64,000 nt of DNA from contig NZ_NIJM01000009.1 of assembly GCF_002836945.1 (NCBI RefSeq), positions 1 through 64,000 of the forward strand, read 5' to 3'. The notes under the pieces are model-generated. The model made no database searches. It saw only the letters and a list, made by a program, of their open reading frames with translations, and had not been told where the DNA came from. Both the position numbers and the translations under genes were made by a program. Origin of the DNA: Shewanella chilikensis (lineage in GTDB: Bacteria > Pseudomonadota > Gammaproteobacteria > Enterobacterales > Shewanellaceae). Within the stretch, counting starts at the first letter, position 1; each line of letters begins with the position of its first letter. Of the stretch, positions 54,799-63,480 are shown piece by piece.

Positions 54799-55254
54799 TC
54801 AGCGGCGCAGCTGTGCCAACCAGTCGGCCATTAGATCTCCATGGGTCATTATCTCGGCCGGAACTGCCTGGCCCGCTTCATCCACAACTTTCAACTCTGG
54901 ACTGCGAATAAAGGCGTTAGCTTCCGCTTCGGTATCCAGAGTCGGTAACTGCAGTTGCAGACTTTGTTGTTCGGCGACAGTCAGTGTCAGATAAAGGGGG
55001 CCGGATTTAACCCAAGAGCCCGAGTCATCGGCATTGACGGCAAAAATGTCCCGGTATTTGAGTTCGACAATATGTTTTCCGGCGGATAACTGGTGGCGGT
55101 CAAAGTTGGATACAGCTTGGCCATCAATAGCCTTGATCACCAGATTATCCGGCAGGTTTAACTCGGCTGCGAAACTGCCTGAAGCCATAAACAGGCTGGC
55201 AAACATTAACAGGGCGGCGCTAAAACGAGATGCAGAAATTTTGTATGCAGACAT
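54799..55254 (-). CDS. csgI: CsgI/YccT-like secreted protein (DUF2057)
   Basis: A 151-residue protein with a signal peptide (ending SGSFA) and a beta-rich body, matching DUF2057. E. coli CsgI/YccT of this family binds CsgA and inhibits curli formation. Curli genes are not in this window, so the name is by family only. The start MSAYKISASRF at 55254 gives a normal signal peptide. It sits between two Cys-rich genes on the same strand. Confidence 0.75.
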   Translation of the reverse strand: MSAYKISASRFSAALLMFASLFMASGSFAAELNLPDNLVIKAIDGQAVSNFDRHQLSAGKHIVELKYRDIFAVNADDSGSWVKSGPLYLTLTVAEQQSLQLQLPTLDTEAEANAFIRSPELKVVDEAGQAVPAEIMTHGDLMADWLAQLRR

Positions 55255-55322
55255 AGTGGGAACTCCCAAAAATATTCAGATGTAAAAACATTAACTAAAG
55301 CTTTGCGGCCGTAAGGCCAGAG

Positions 55323-55688
55323 TTACATCTGTGTTGAATTGGGAGGGGGTGTTTGCTGCGAGAGTATAGCGGTTTGCAAGCTCCAGCTCGGCAGGGCTAT
55401 CTGCTGGCTTCCTGTCACCAACAAAGGATGGCCGGCGGTAAGCAGGCTTATTCCAGGTGTGCAGTGGCTGGCACAGTTGCCCATGGTGCCGCAATCCATA
55501 CCCAGATCGCAATCTGGGCAATGTTGCTGACCTTGGCAGCAATCCATATCCATGGCCATGCTGGTGGATGCGGATGAGTCCATGGCTGCCATTGGCTGAT
55601 GTTCAGACACAGAAACAGACGCGGCTGCAGGCATCATGGCCTGTCCCAGCATCATTATCAGTGTCAGTATCAGCAGCAAGCTTCTCAT
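55323..55688 (-). CDS. Second secreted Cys-rich protein, CopL-like
   Basis: A 121-residue protein with a signal peptide (about 1-23) and seven cysteines within 30 residues (MDMDCC, QHCPDCDLGMDCG, GNCASHC) plus Met-rich MAMDMD and MAAMDSS stretches. This resembles the protein at 54209-54631 in size, layout and Cys/Met content, but the pair is not near-identical. It is a likely periplasmic metal binder. I chose the ATG at 55688 (MRSLLLILTL). Confidence 0.65.
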   Translation of the reverse strand: MRSLLLILTLIMMLGQAMMPAAASVSVSEHQPMAAMDSSASTSMAMDMDCCQGQQHCPDCDLGMDCGTMGNCASHCTPGISLLTAGHPLLVTGSQQIALPSWSLQTAILSQQTPPPNSTQM

Positions 55689-56076
55689 CGTTATCCTTGG
55701 GTTCTGGTGAAGCACACAGTCTGTGCTTACCTCAATAGACAGACATCTTGATTAAATAGTTTCGTCTTGTCCAAAATAAAATTGTTCATTACATCTTTAG
55801 CGTCGCTTGGATCACATTTATTGTTTCGAGAATTAGTTGTATGTTAATTATTCGATTGACTATGCTTGATTAAGCGGGTGCCATGCTTTAAGTTTAGGAA
55901 AAGTGCATATATGGCATTAACTTAAAATTCAGTCGTCAATAGGCCTTGAGAGTTAGAGCTAAGTCTCATTTTGCACTTTTCGGGTCAGATTAATGAAAGA
56001 AAACTGGTTTATAATCAAATTTCAGAACAACGAATAGCTCAATATAGATATAAGAATTTTATTTTGGAGAAGAGTG
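55689..56076. other. Regulatory region before cymA
   Basis: About 390 bases without a gene. GATCACATTT at 55810-55819 equals half of the CRP consensus, but the other half is poor. A TTGATT/TAAGTT pair near 55868 could be a promoter. GGAGAA lies before the cymA start. Confidence 0.4.
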
Positions 56077-56640
56077 ATGAACTGGCGTGCAATTTTTAAA
56101 CCCAGCGCAAAGTATTCCATCCTGTCGCTACTGGTCGTCGGCATAGTGATAGGTGTTGTTGGCTACTTCGCTACCCAGCAGACGCTGCATGCAACCAGTA
56201 CAGATGCGTTCTGTATGACCTGCCACAGCAACCACTCACTGAAAGATGAAGTACTGGCTTCTGCCCACGGTGGTGGTAGTGCCGGCGTTACTGTTCAGTG
56301 TCAAGACTGTCACTTGCCTCACGGCCCGGTTGACTATCTGGTGAAGAAGATCATTGTTTCCAAGGATCTCTACGGCTTCTTGACTATCGATGGCTTCAAC
56401 ACTCAGGAGTGGTTGGACGCTAACCGTAAAGAACAGGCTGATAAAGCACTGAACTACTTCCGTGCCAATGACTCTGCCAACTGTCAGCATTGTCACACCC
56501 GCATCTATGAGAACCAGCCTGAAACCATGAAGAAGATGGCTGTTAGAATGCACAGCATGAACTTTAAGAAAGATCCTGAAAGCAGAAAGACCTGCGTGGA
56601 TTGCCACAAGGGTGTAGCGCATCCTTATCCAAAGGGCTAA
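56077..56640 (+). CDS. cymA: Tetrahaem quinol dehydrogenase CymA
   Basis: A 187-residue NapC/NirT-family cytochrome c with one membrane anchor (about 14-34) and four c-type haem sites (CMTCH, CQDCH, CQHCH, CVDCH). It matches Shewanella CymA over its whole length. CymA oxidises menaquinol and passes electrons to periplasmic reductases for fumarate, nitrate, nitrite, DMSO, iron and manganese oxides. It stands alone, with a terminator after it. The start is ATG 56077, not the GTG at 56074. Confidence 0.96.
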   Translation: MNWRAIFKPSAKYSILSLLVVGIVIGVVGYFATQQTLHATSTDAFCMTCHSNHSLKDEVLASAHGGGSAGVTVQCQDCHLPHGPVDYLVKKIIVSKDLYGFLTIDGFNTQEWLDANRKEQADKALNYFRANDSANCQHCHTRIYENQPETMKKMAVRMHSMNFKKDPESRKTCVDCHKGVAHPYPKG

Positions 56641-56654
56641 TCATTTTGAGCTGG

Positions 56655-56681
56655 AAAAACCGCTGCTTGCAGCGGTTTTTT
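56655..56681 (+). terminator. Terminator of cymA
   Basis: AAAAACCGCTGC and GCAGCGGTTTTT form a 12-base stem with loop TT, followed by further T's. It lies 15 bases past the cymA stop. Confidence 0.85.
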
Positions 56682-56741
56682 TATATCTGAAGTGAAGCTG
56701 GACTAGCGATCGACAGGCTTGATGGAGGGGCGCGATTAAAC

Positions 56742-56758
56742 AAAACACTCGGTGTTTT
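56742..56758 (-). terminator. Possible terminator of the nudE-cysQ-GNAT unit
   Basis: AAAACAC and GTGTTTT make a 7-base stem around TCG, 41 bases past the acetyltransferase stop. It is AT-rich and small, so it is uncertain. Confidence 0.35.
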
Positions 56759-56798
56759 TATCTGCAGTAAAGAGAGGCATTGGTCTGGAACAAGGGGG

Positions 56799-57233
56799 TT
56801 ATCTTTGCCAGCGCAGCAGCAACCTGTGCTCACCGACGCCGAAATAGTCGGCTTCCAGCCCCAGGTTTTCAAACCCCATGCGGCTGTAGAGATGGCGGGC
56901 GGGATTATCCGGCGCTACCGTCAGTAACAGTTCATCGACACCATGGCGGCAGTCTTCCAGGCACGTACTGAGCAAGCTTTTGCCTATCCCTCGGCCCTGC
57001 TGCATAGGAGACACGGCCAGTGACAGCAACCAGTGTCGCCCCGGCTGTTCACCGCTCACCCGCAGCAGATAACCGGCCAGTTTCCCGTCGACAAAGGCCC
57101 CCAGAAAACCTGTGGGCCAGGCATCCAGTGCTTGACGGAAGAAGAAGTCCGGGTAGCAGTGCTCACCGAAGGTTGCCAACTCCAAGGCCAATACGGCATC
57201 CAGATCGGCTCTGGATATTGGTCTTATCTGCAT
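56799..57233 (-). CDS. GNAT-family N-acetyltransferase
   Basis: A 144-residue acetyltransferase. The acetyl-CoA loop is LAVSPMQQGRGIGKSLL (Q/R-x-x-G-x-G/A form), followed by LTVAPDNPARHLYSRMGFENLG. The middle resembles RimI, which acetylates ribosomal protein S18, but the substrate is not proven. The ATG at 57233 lies 4 bases after the cysQ stop on the same strand, so both are probably in one transcript. Confidence 0.82.
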   Translation of the reverse strand: MQIRPISRADLDAVLALELATFGEHCYPDFFFRQALDAWPTGFLGAFVDGKLAGYLLRVSGEQPGRHWLLSLAVSPMQQGRGIGKSLLSTCLEDCRHGVDELLLTVAPDNPARHLYSRMGFENLGLEADYFGVGEHRLLLRWQR

Positions 57234-57237
57234 CCGA

Positions 57238-58050
57238 TTAATCTCCGGCCAGTATCTTGTCCCACTCAAGGTTAGGGGAGCCGACCACGATAAAGTTGGG
57301 GTTTTCCAGCGATTCGCGCTCGTTGTAGGTTAAGGGCTGCAGCTCGGTATCCATCAACTGGCCACCGGCTTCTTCTATGATAATCTGCGCCGCCCCTGTG
57401 TCCCATTCACCCGTGGGGCCCACCCGCACATAGCAATCTGCCCTGCCCTCTGCGACCAGGCAGCTTTTGAGTGCCGCACCGCCGAGCACCACGAGTTCAC
57501 AATGCTTGGGTTGGTTGAACAGCTTGAGCACAGACTGAGGATCCTGACGCCGACTGACCGCCAGGCGCAACGAATTGTCCTGCTCTTTCGGCAACTGCTT
57601 ACTGTGAATTCTCAGCTCTGCCTGGAGGGTACGTTTGTAAGCGCCAAGACCTGCTATGGCGTAGTAACATACTTCAGTCATGGGCACATAAACCACACCC
57701 ATGATGGGGCGGTTATGCTCAACCAGGGCAATGATGACCGAGAAGTCGCCGCTGCCGGCGATGAACTCTCCGGTACCATCCAAGGGATCTACCAGCCAGT
57801 AGCGGCGCCACTGGCTACGCTCAGAGAGGGGAATATCGGCGGCTTCCTCGGACAAAACCGGGATCTCCGGGGTCAGCGCCTTTAAGCTGCTGCAGATAAT
57901 CTCATGGGCCGCGATGTCGGCCGAAGTGACAGGGGTGTTGTCTTCCTTGGTTTCCTTGCTGAAACTGCCTTGTTGGTAGATCTGGCGAATTTTCTGTCCC
58001 GCTTCCGTTGCAATGACAATAACGTGATCTATCAACTCTTCTGGCTTCAT
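57238..58050 (-). CDS. cysQ: 3'(2'),5'-bisphosphate nucleotidase CysQ
   Basis: A 270-residue member of the inositol monophosphatase fold. Metal-binding motifs are EEAAD, DPLDGTGEFI and EWDTGAAQIIIEEAGG. It removes the 3'-phosphate from PAP and PAPS, clearing the by-product of sulfate assimilation. The ATG at 58050 (MKPEELID) is chosen for family length. Neighbours nudE and the GNAT gene run in the same direction. Confidence 0.94.
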   Translation of the reverse strand: MKPEELIDHVIVIATEAGQKIRQIYQQGSFSKETKEDNTPVTSADIAAHEIICSSLKALTPEIPVLSEEAADIPLSERSQWRRYWLVDPLDGTGEFIAGSGDFSVIIALVEHNRPIMGVVYVPMTEVCYYAIAGLGAYKRTLQAELRIHSKQLPKEQDNSLRLAVSRRQDPQSVLKLFNQPKHCELVVLGGAALKSCLVAEGRADCYVRVGPTGEWDTGAAQIIIEEAGGQLMDTELQPLTYNERESLENPNFIVVGSPNLEWDKILAGD

Positions 58051-58111
58051 AACTACTCCAAACGCCTTCCATCGGATAAGCAAAAGTCAGTGGCCGGGTG
58101 TGGCCAATTTT

Positions 58112-58675
58112 TTAGGGTGACTCAGTCAGTTTCAGCTGTTTCATCGCCAAAAACAAGGCGCTGACGCTGCGTCCTTCTGAAAAATCATTCATATCCAGCA
58201 GTTCTTGCCAACGCTCCAGGGGCCAGGGAACCAGTTCTATCGGTTCAGGTTCATCGCCTTCCAGGCGACTCTCGTAGAGATCTTCGGCCAGGAAAATCTG
58301 CATCTTACTGGCGAAATACCCAGGAGCCAGGCTTAACTCTTTCAGTTTAGTCAGTTTGCGGGCGCCATAGCCTATCTCTTCCTGCAATTCACGGTTGGCG
58401 GCTTCGGCGGCTGTCTCTCCCGGGTCGATCAGTCCCTTGGGGAATCCCAGCTCATAGTTATGGGTACCCGCGGCATACTCGCTGCCCAGCAGTAACCATT
58501 CACCATTGAGAACCGGCACCACCATCACGGCGCCGCGGCTGGCGCCTTTCATCCGTTCGTAGTGGCGTTCCTCTTGATTGGAGAAACGCAGATGTACCTG
58601 TTCTATTTGAAACAGACGACTGCGGGCAACAACTTCGGTGTGCAATATTTCCGGCTTCTTCTGCCGCTCTGTCAT
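58112..58675 (-). CDS. nudE: ADP-compound hydrolase NudE
   Basis: A 187-residue Nudix hydrolase acting on ADP-ribose, NADH and related compounds. The Nudix box is complete (GLIDPGETAAEAANRELQEE, with IGY after). The start MTERQKKPE at 58675 has AGAGG upstream. It is first in a unit with cysQ and the GNAT gene. In E. coli nudE also lies near a type II secretion-associated locus. Confidence 0.92.
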   Translation of the reverse strand: MTERQKKPEILHTEVVARSRLFQIEQVHLRFSNQEERHYERMKGASRGAVMVVPVLNGEWLLLGSEYAAGTHNYELGFPKGLIDPGETAAEAANRELQEEIGYGARKLTKLKELSLAPGYFASKMQIFLAEDLYESRLEGDEPEPIELVPWPLERWQELLDMNDFSEGRSVSALFLAMKQLKLTESP

Positions 58676-58858
58676 AGAGGCCTCTGACGCTGACAAACTG
58701 AAAATGTGACTCAGGCTACAATGTTATACCAATTCACACGAAATAACAGAGCCGCGGAGTTTGTCTGGGCGGTGGGAATTTTCAGATTAGTTGACTTGGA
58801 TGCAAGCGTTGGCGGGTTACCGCAGGGGTTTTAAACGGGAAAGCTCAACTGAACAAAC

Positions 58859-58883
58859 GGCAGCCGAGAGAACCCCGGCTGCC
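58859..58883 (-). terminator. Possible terminator of the gsp operon
   Basis: GGCAGCCG and CGGCTGCC pair around a 9-base loop, 8 bases past the gspN stop. The run after it on the minus strand (GTTTGTTC) is a weak T-run. Confidence 0.5.
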
Positions 58884-58890
58884 AGCCTCT

Positions 58891-59652
58891 TTAAAGGCCC
58901 GGGAGCTTGCCGTTGTAATTGATAGGGAAATATCCCTGGGCATCTCGCTTGCCCAGAAATGGCAAAGCTTTTTTCAGATCTTCAGACTGAGCCTGAGTCT
59001 CACGAATGCGGGCCTTGACCTCAAGTTGTTCATTGGCTTTGAGCAGCAAGGTGCCGGCCACGCCTATGGCGTTTTTCTCTTCATCGGTCGCCAGTTGCAC
59101 CTGACCGGCAACACACTGCAGGCCGAGTTCTATGTCTCCCAAAGGATACTGGCCAAACTGATTCCTGATGCCGACCCGGTTGAGAAAGACTTTGCCACTG
59201 AGCGCCTCACACCAAGGCTGCCCCTGCACCAAAGTGTCCAGCAACACTGAGATATCACCGCTTACCTGAGTGCGAAATGGCAGACGACTGCCGGCCATTA
59301 AAAACTCGACCGGAGCTTCAAAACGCAGCTTCTCGGCGCTGATACCGCCGGCAGCCAAGGTGACTTGGCCCTTGGCATTGACGGCACTGGCCCGGCTGCC
59401 CAGTTGGAAGTCCAGTTTGGCTCTGCCGGTCAGCAGCGCCCAGGGGCTGAGCTCCCAACTCAGTTGCTCCAACTGACGTTGCTGCAACTTAATCACATCG
59501 ATACTGCCACTCCAGATGGTGCCGCTGACACCGCCAAGCTGCAAATTAGCCGGCAGGGGGGCCAGCGAAACCGCCAAGCGTGCAGGGAAGAGTGCCAGCA
59601 TAAACGCCAGGTAGATCAGCACACAGAGTATTATTTTACTAATCAGTTTCAA
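58891..59652 (-). CDS. gspN: Type II secretion protein GspN
   Basis: A 253-residue protein with one N-terminal helix (about 5-24) and a beta-rich periplasmic body ending in a G-rich motif (YFPINYNGKLPGL), as in GspN. Its role in the secretion machine is auxiliary and not essential in some species. It lies 9 bases after gspM and ends the operon. Confidence 0.88.
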   Translation of the reverse strand: MKLISKIILCVLIYLAFMLALFPARLAVSLAPLPANLQLGGVSGTIWSGSIDVIKLQQRQLEQLSWELSPWALLTGRAKLDFQLGSRASAVNAKGQVTLAAGGISAEKLRFEAPVEFLMAGSRLPFRTQVSGDISVLLDTLVQGQPWCEALSGKVFLNRVGIRNQFGQYPLGDIELGLQCVAGQVQLATDEEKNAIGVAGTLLLKANEQLEVKARIRETQAQSEDLKKALPFLGKRDAQGYFPINYNGKLPGL

Positions 59653-59661
59653 GACAACACC

Positions 59662-60141
59662 TTACGACTGAGACAACTGGATTCGTCTAACTTTCACCAT
59701 GCCAGGGCTATCACCTTCGGCCAGATCCAGGCTATCCAGCGACAAGCCTTGTTTCTGTACCAGATCACCAAGATAGGAGATCAGGCTATCGAAGGGCACT
59801 TCATCCATCCAGATCTGAATCTGTTTTCCCTGCGGTGCCATGCGGGTGATCTCCAGGTCATAGCTGGCGGCGCTCTGGGTCACCACAGTACTGAGACTCC
59901 CCTTGAGAGCCGGTCTGTCGCCGCTTTGTTTGATACCGGCAATTTTATTGGCTGTCTGTTTCACAAAGCTGAGCATCTGGGTCTGAGCATTGAGGTTACT
60001 CTGTGCCTTCTGCTCGGCATTGCTTATCGGTGTCCAGATCCCCCAATAAAGGATCCCGACAGCGACTATCACTGCCATGGCCGCGACCAATTGCTGCTCC
60101 CGCTGCGCCAGTGATTCCCACCAGTTACGCAAATTTTCCAT
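59662..60141 (-). CDS. gspM: Type II secretion protein GspM
   Basis: A 159-residue bitopic protein with a helix (about 19-36) and a ferredoxin-like periplasmic domain. It begins WWESLAQREQQLVAAM, the family pattern. It joins GspL at the inner-membrane platform. Start and stop touch gspL (one base apart). Confidence 0.9.
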   Translation of the reverse strand: MENLRNWWESLAQREQQLVAAMAVIVAVGILYWGIWTPISNAEQKAQSNLNAQTQMLSFVKQTANKIAGIKQSGDRPALKGSLSTVVTQSAASYDLEITRMAPQGKQIQIWMDEVPFDSLISYLGDLVQKQGLSLDSLDLAEGDSPGMVKVRRIQLSQS

Positions 60142-61332
60142 TTATTTGCTCCTCAGGGTCAGAGTACTGGTGACCGCATTTTCAGTACTGTTCATTGCCC
60201 CACCCTCGAGATGGAATTGACGCCCGGCCAGCTCTTTGAACTGTTCTATCTGGGCGTAGCTCTTGGCCGTCACCTGCATACGGATTTCATTGCGCCCGGC
60301 ATCAAATCTCAGGCTATTGGGCTTGAGATCCGGCACTTGTTTGAAAGCGCCTTCCAGTCCATCCAGCATGGCAAAAAATTCACCACCCGAACCACTGCCC
60401 TGCAGGGTTCTGAGTTGAGATTCCAGCTGCGAGCGCAGATTGACTATCCGCGAACTACCGGGAACCACCTGACGATAAATGCTTTCGCTCTGGGCCTTCA
60501 GCTCATCGGCTTCGGCCTGCATCTGATGTATGTTAAGCCCCTTGTTAATCAGGCCAAGCAGCAGAGCTATGGCGGCGACAACAGCCACCCGTTTCCAAAG
60601 CAGCAGATGCTTACTGTATTCACGCTTGGGGACATAGGGGCCGGACAGCAGATTGATAGGTGACTTGAGTAGCCCCTTGGCCAACACCAGCATGGGCATC
60701 TCCAGCGGCATCTGCCGACACTCCAGCTCTGGCCATTGAAATTCGGTATAGCAGGCCAGGCTCGGTGCCGTTTGCTGCTCTTCGAGCAACCCAGGCAGTA
60801 AGGGTTGCAGCCACTCCTTGGGCATGCTCATACCCATGCCTTCGCCGGTACGCAGCAACAGCTGATCTTCATAGGCCATCAGGGCCCAATCACAGTCTTC
60901 CCGCTCCAGAGCCAGACAATCCGGTACCATTTTACGTACCTTGAGCCCGGCCTCGTTCAGCCAGGAGATCCAGTTTTGCATCTGTTCATGGGCAACCACA
61001 GCCACACTTAGGCTCTCGCCACTGCGGGGGCCAACGACGAAGTGCAGCTCATCAACATTCTGGGCCAGGGTATCTTCAAGCAGAAAAGGCAACGCCTTGA
61101 GAGCCTGGCGTTGGCCCTTCTCCGGTAGTTCGACCGAAGTAAGCTGAATGGCACTGGCCGGCACTAACACATCGACCGGGCGATTCCCGGCTCGTTGCGT
61201 CAGGGTTGCCAGCGACCGCGCATCAACCAGCTCTCCCGAGGCAATAATCTCCTGTTCCTGCTCAGACCATACGACCCAGGCGCAGGGCGAGCCCAGGTTC
61301 TTGCCTAAACGGATAAATAAGCGTTCACTCAC
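60142..61332 (-). CDS. gspL: Type II secretion protein GspL
   Basis: A 396-residue inner-membrane protein. The cytoplasmic actin-like domain (about 1-240) binds the GspE ATPase, a helix spans about 252-270, and the periplasmic ferredoxin-like domain contacts GspM. Start: GTG at 61332 with GGAG 7 bases before (MSERLFIRLG). The longer frame to 61347 adds only five residues. Confidence 0.92.
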   Translation of the reverse strand: MSERLFIRLGKNLGSPCAWVVWSEQEQEIIASGELVDARSLATLTQRAGNRPVDVLVPASAIQLTSVELPEKGQRQALKALPFLLEDTLAQNVDELHFVVGPRSGESLSVAVVAHEQMQNWISWLNEAGLKVRKMVPDCLALEREDCDWALMAYEDQLLLRTGEGMGMSMPKEWLQPLLPGLLEEQQTAPSLACYTEFQWPELECRQMPLEMPMLVLAKGLLKSPINLLSGPYVPKREYSKHLLLWKRVAVVAAIALLLGLINKGLNIHQMQAEADELKAQSESIYRQVVPGSSRIVNLRSQLESQLRTLQGSGSGGEFFAMLDGLEGAFKQVPDLKPNSLRFDAGRNEIRMQVTAKSYAQIEQFKELAGRQFHLEGGAMNSTENAVTSTLTLRSK

Positions 61333-61380
61333 TATTATTCTCCACAATCCCTGGCCTTGGAGGCTTAGGGGCTTGTCCTG

Positions 61381-62373
61381 TTATTCTTGTCCGCCATATT
61401 GCCGGGTCAACACTTCGAGCCGATTCCCACCCACTATATGCAGCATACTTTCCAATCGGAACAGGGCATCATCCACCCTGGCCTTGGCCTCCAGCTTAAA
61501 AAACTTACTGTTGACCACAAAACTGGACTTGAGCTGATCATTCTTACTGGCAATCGAGGTTAAAGAACCCAGCGCCCAGAAATCTTCTATTTTGTCGAAG
61601 CCCCCCGCTGGGCGCTGGTTAATAATGCTTTCTGCCTCGCCTACCGAGATCTGGTTTTCCAGCATGCCGGCCAGCAGTGCAGCCTGCTCAACCTTGATGG
61701 TATTGACGTTCAACAACTGTCGGTCATTTCCCGGTATGGCGCAAACATAGGGCTTTAAAATGCGATAAGTCTCTTGGTTAAAGCCAAACACGGCCCTGAG
61801 TTCACTGCTGTGACTCATTAGCGTGTTGGCCGCCCGGTAAGGGACAACTCGCGCTTCATACTCAGCATCTTCGGCGCCAAAGGGTGAGGCTATCGAATCC
61901 TCATCCAGATAATCTTTCAGCGTATGGGTCAGACGTTCGGCACCGAATTCATCCATCCCCAAGGACTCCAGTAATCCTTTGAACTGTCTGGCGGCCAGCG
62001 ACATCTTTTGCGGTTGGCCATCAGCCGCCTCTTTGCTGCTGACACTCAAGGCGTTGAGGTTAAAACAGCTGCGAAGATCGGAAATGGTGCCGCCGATTTC
62101 GCCATTTTCTGCCGGGAGAATGACATCTGCCAGTGCCCAGTATTGTTGCAAATGTACCCGACCTTCCGAGTCATCCAGATCTTGTTTTAATACCTTGCGC
62201 GCCAACTCTTCGGCCGAAATGGCATACCAGTAAGCTTGGTCATACTGCGCCAGATTCAAGGTTCTGCGCACTGATAACTGGTTGCGCCCGGTAATACTGG
62301 TCGCCAGCACGGCCACAATCGCCACTATCAGCAGCACCACTATCAGAGCAACCCCTCTTTGTTTGCCTTTCAT
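61381..62373 (-). CDS. gspK: Type II secretion minor pseudopilin GspK
   Basis: A 330-residue minor pseudopilin. A short leader (MKGKQRG) precedes the cleavage site and hydrophobic helix (VALIVVLLIVAIVAVLATS). The large alpha domain with SAM-like core follows (FNLNALSV, NVNTIKVEQAALLAGM). GspK caps the tip with GspI and GspJ. It overlaps gspJ by one base. Confidence 0.93.
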   Translation of the reverse strand: MKGKQRGVALIVVLLIVAIVAVLATSITGRNQLSVRRTLNLAQYDQAYWYAISAEELARKVLKQDLDDSEGRVHLQQYWALADVILPAENGEIGGTISDLRSCFNLNALSVSSKEAADGQPQKMSLAARQFKGLLESLGMDEFGAERLTHTLKDYLDEDSIASPFGAEDAEYEARVVPYRAANTLMSHSSELRAVFGFNQETYRILKPYVCAIPGNDRQLLNVNTIKVEQAALLAGMLENQISVGEAESIINQRPAGGFDKIEDFWALGSLTSIASKNDQLKSSFVVNSKFFKLEAKARVDDALFRLESMLHIVGGNRLEVLTRQYGGQE

Positions 62374-63116
62374 CAGAGTTCCTCTTTACCTTGGCCTGAG
62401 TCATTACCCTCTTGGCCGTCCGACTCCTGCTGATTGCCATCGGTATTAGTGCTGCTGTTGTTATCCCCTTTGTTAGTGTCGCCACTATTATCATTCTGTT
62501 TGTCGGCTGCCGGGGCTCCAATCGGCAACAGGAATTTGCGGCTGATAACGCCTCTGTCCTCTGTCTCTATCTCTATGGCGATCGCCTTGGGTAACTTGCT
62601 GGCCTCAACCTTGCGTTGCCACTTGTCCTCGACAAAAAACGCGTATTTGACCGATAACACCTTATCCATCAATACGGTTTTAATCGGCTCGGCGCCGAAT
62701 TCCGGCTCGGGGTAAGGATAGTACCAACGCTCGAGCCGACCTTCCTGCACCACATAGGCCACAGACTGCAGGCTGCCTCGTGGCAGCAAGCCTCCCGGGT
62801 TGAGCCAACCGAGACGGAAAAACACCAGCGCCTCGGATTCAGAGTCCAGAATATCGGTCCCGGTTTGAAATACTGTGCTGCCACGGCCGCCTTCCAGTAG
62901 CCTGGGAGTACGGGCCACCATCTGCCCCAGATCCCGCTCCAACACCCCAAAGCCCTGCTGCAGGTATTTGAGTTGCTGTGAAAAATCGCGGGTCACCTCG
63001 TCGTTCTTCAGCACAGTTTGTAATACGGCATTAGCTGCCAGGCCCAACATGGCGAAGATCGCTATGGCGATCAGCATCTCCAGCAGGGTAAAGCCGCTAT
63101 TCCTGCTTGAGTACAT
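62373..63116 (-). CDS. gspJ: Type II secretion minor pseudopilin GspJ
   Basis: A 247-residue minor pseudopilin. The prepilin start is NSGFTLLEMLIAIAIFAMLG, with Glu5 after cleavage. The globular part matches GspJ to about residue 205. The last 40 or so residues are a low-complexity Asn/Asp/Gly/Gln/Ser tail (GDTNKGDNNSSTNTDGNQQE), not typical of the family and probably disordered. It overlaps gspI by 20 bases and gspK by one. Confidence 0.92.
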   Translation of the reverse strand: MYSSRNSGFTLLEMLIAIAIFAMLGLAANAVLQTVLKNDEVTRDFSQQLKYLQQGFGVLERDLGQMVARTPRLLEGGRGSTVFQTGTDILDSESEALVFFRLGWLNPGGLLPRGSLQSVAYVVQEGRLERWYYPYPEPEFGAEPIKTVLMDKVLSVKYAFFVEDKWQRKVEASKLPKAIAIEIETEDRGVISRKFLLPIGAPAADKQNDNSGDTNKGDNNSSTNTDGNQQESDGQEGNDSGQGKEEL

Positions 63117-63480
63117 AAGAGTTCACCTGAGCGATGATCCGCTCGAATTTGTCATCATCGCTGACGCTGATCCGGATCATTCGAAAATTATCATCTGTGG
63201 TCTTGACCACCTCTTTGCGCCAATACCAGGTTTGGCCGGCCAGTTCGCTGCGACCATCTTTACGTCCAAGAGCAGGAAAGCCCTTTTCCAACCTGGCATC
63301 CACCATCTGGTTATCTGCCACCCACTGTGCCAGGGTGCGCTGTTCCAGAATCGGCATATTGGCAATCTGATCGCCTATGCTCTTGGTAATGGCCACCGCA
63401 GCAATGGCAAATACCGCCAGGGCGACTATCACCTCCAGCAGCGTCATCCCCCTTTGCCGGGCAAGTTTATTCGAAATCAT
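63097..63480 (-). CDS. gspI: Type II secretion minor pseudopilin GspI
   Basis: A 127-residue minor pseudopilin with the prepilin signal MISNKLARQRGMTLLEVIV (cleaved after Gly11) and the family motifs WYWRKEV and VSDDDKFERI. The ATG at 63480 is the normal start; the frame is open to 63543 inside gspH. It overlaps the gspH end by 14 bases. Confidence 0.93.
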   Translation of the reverse strand: MISNKLARQRGMTLLEVIVALAVFAIAAVAITKSIGDQIANMPILEQRTLAQWVADNQMVDARLEKGFPALGRKDGRSELAGQTWYWRKEVVKTTDDNFRMIRISVSDDDKFERIIAQVNSYVLKQE

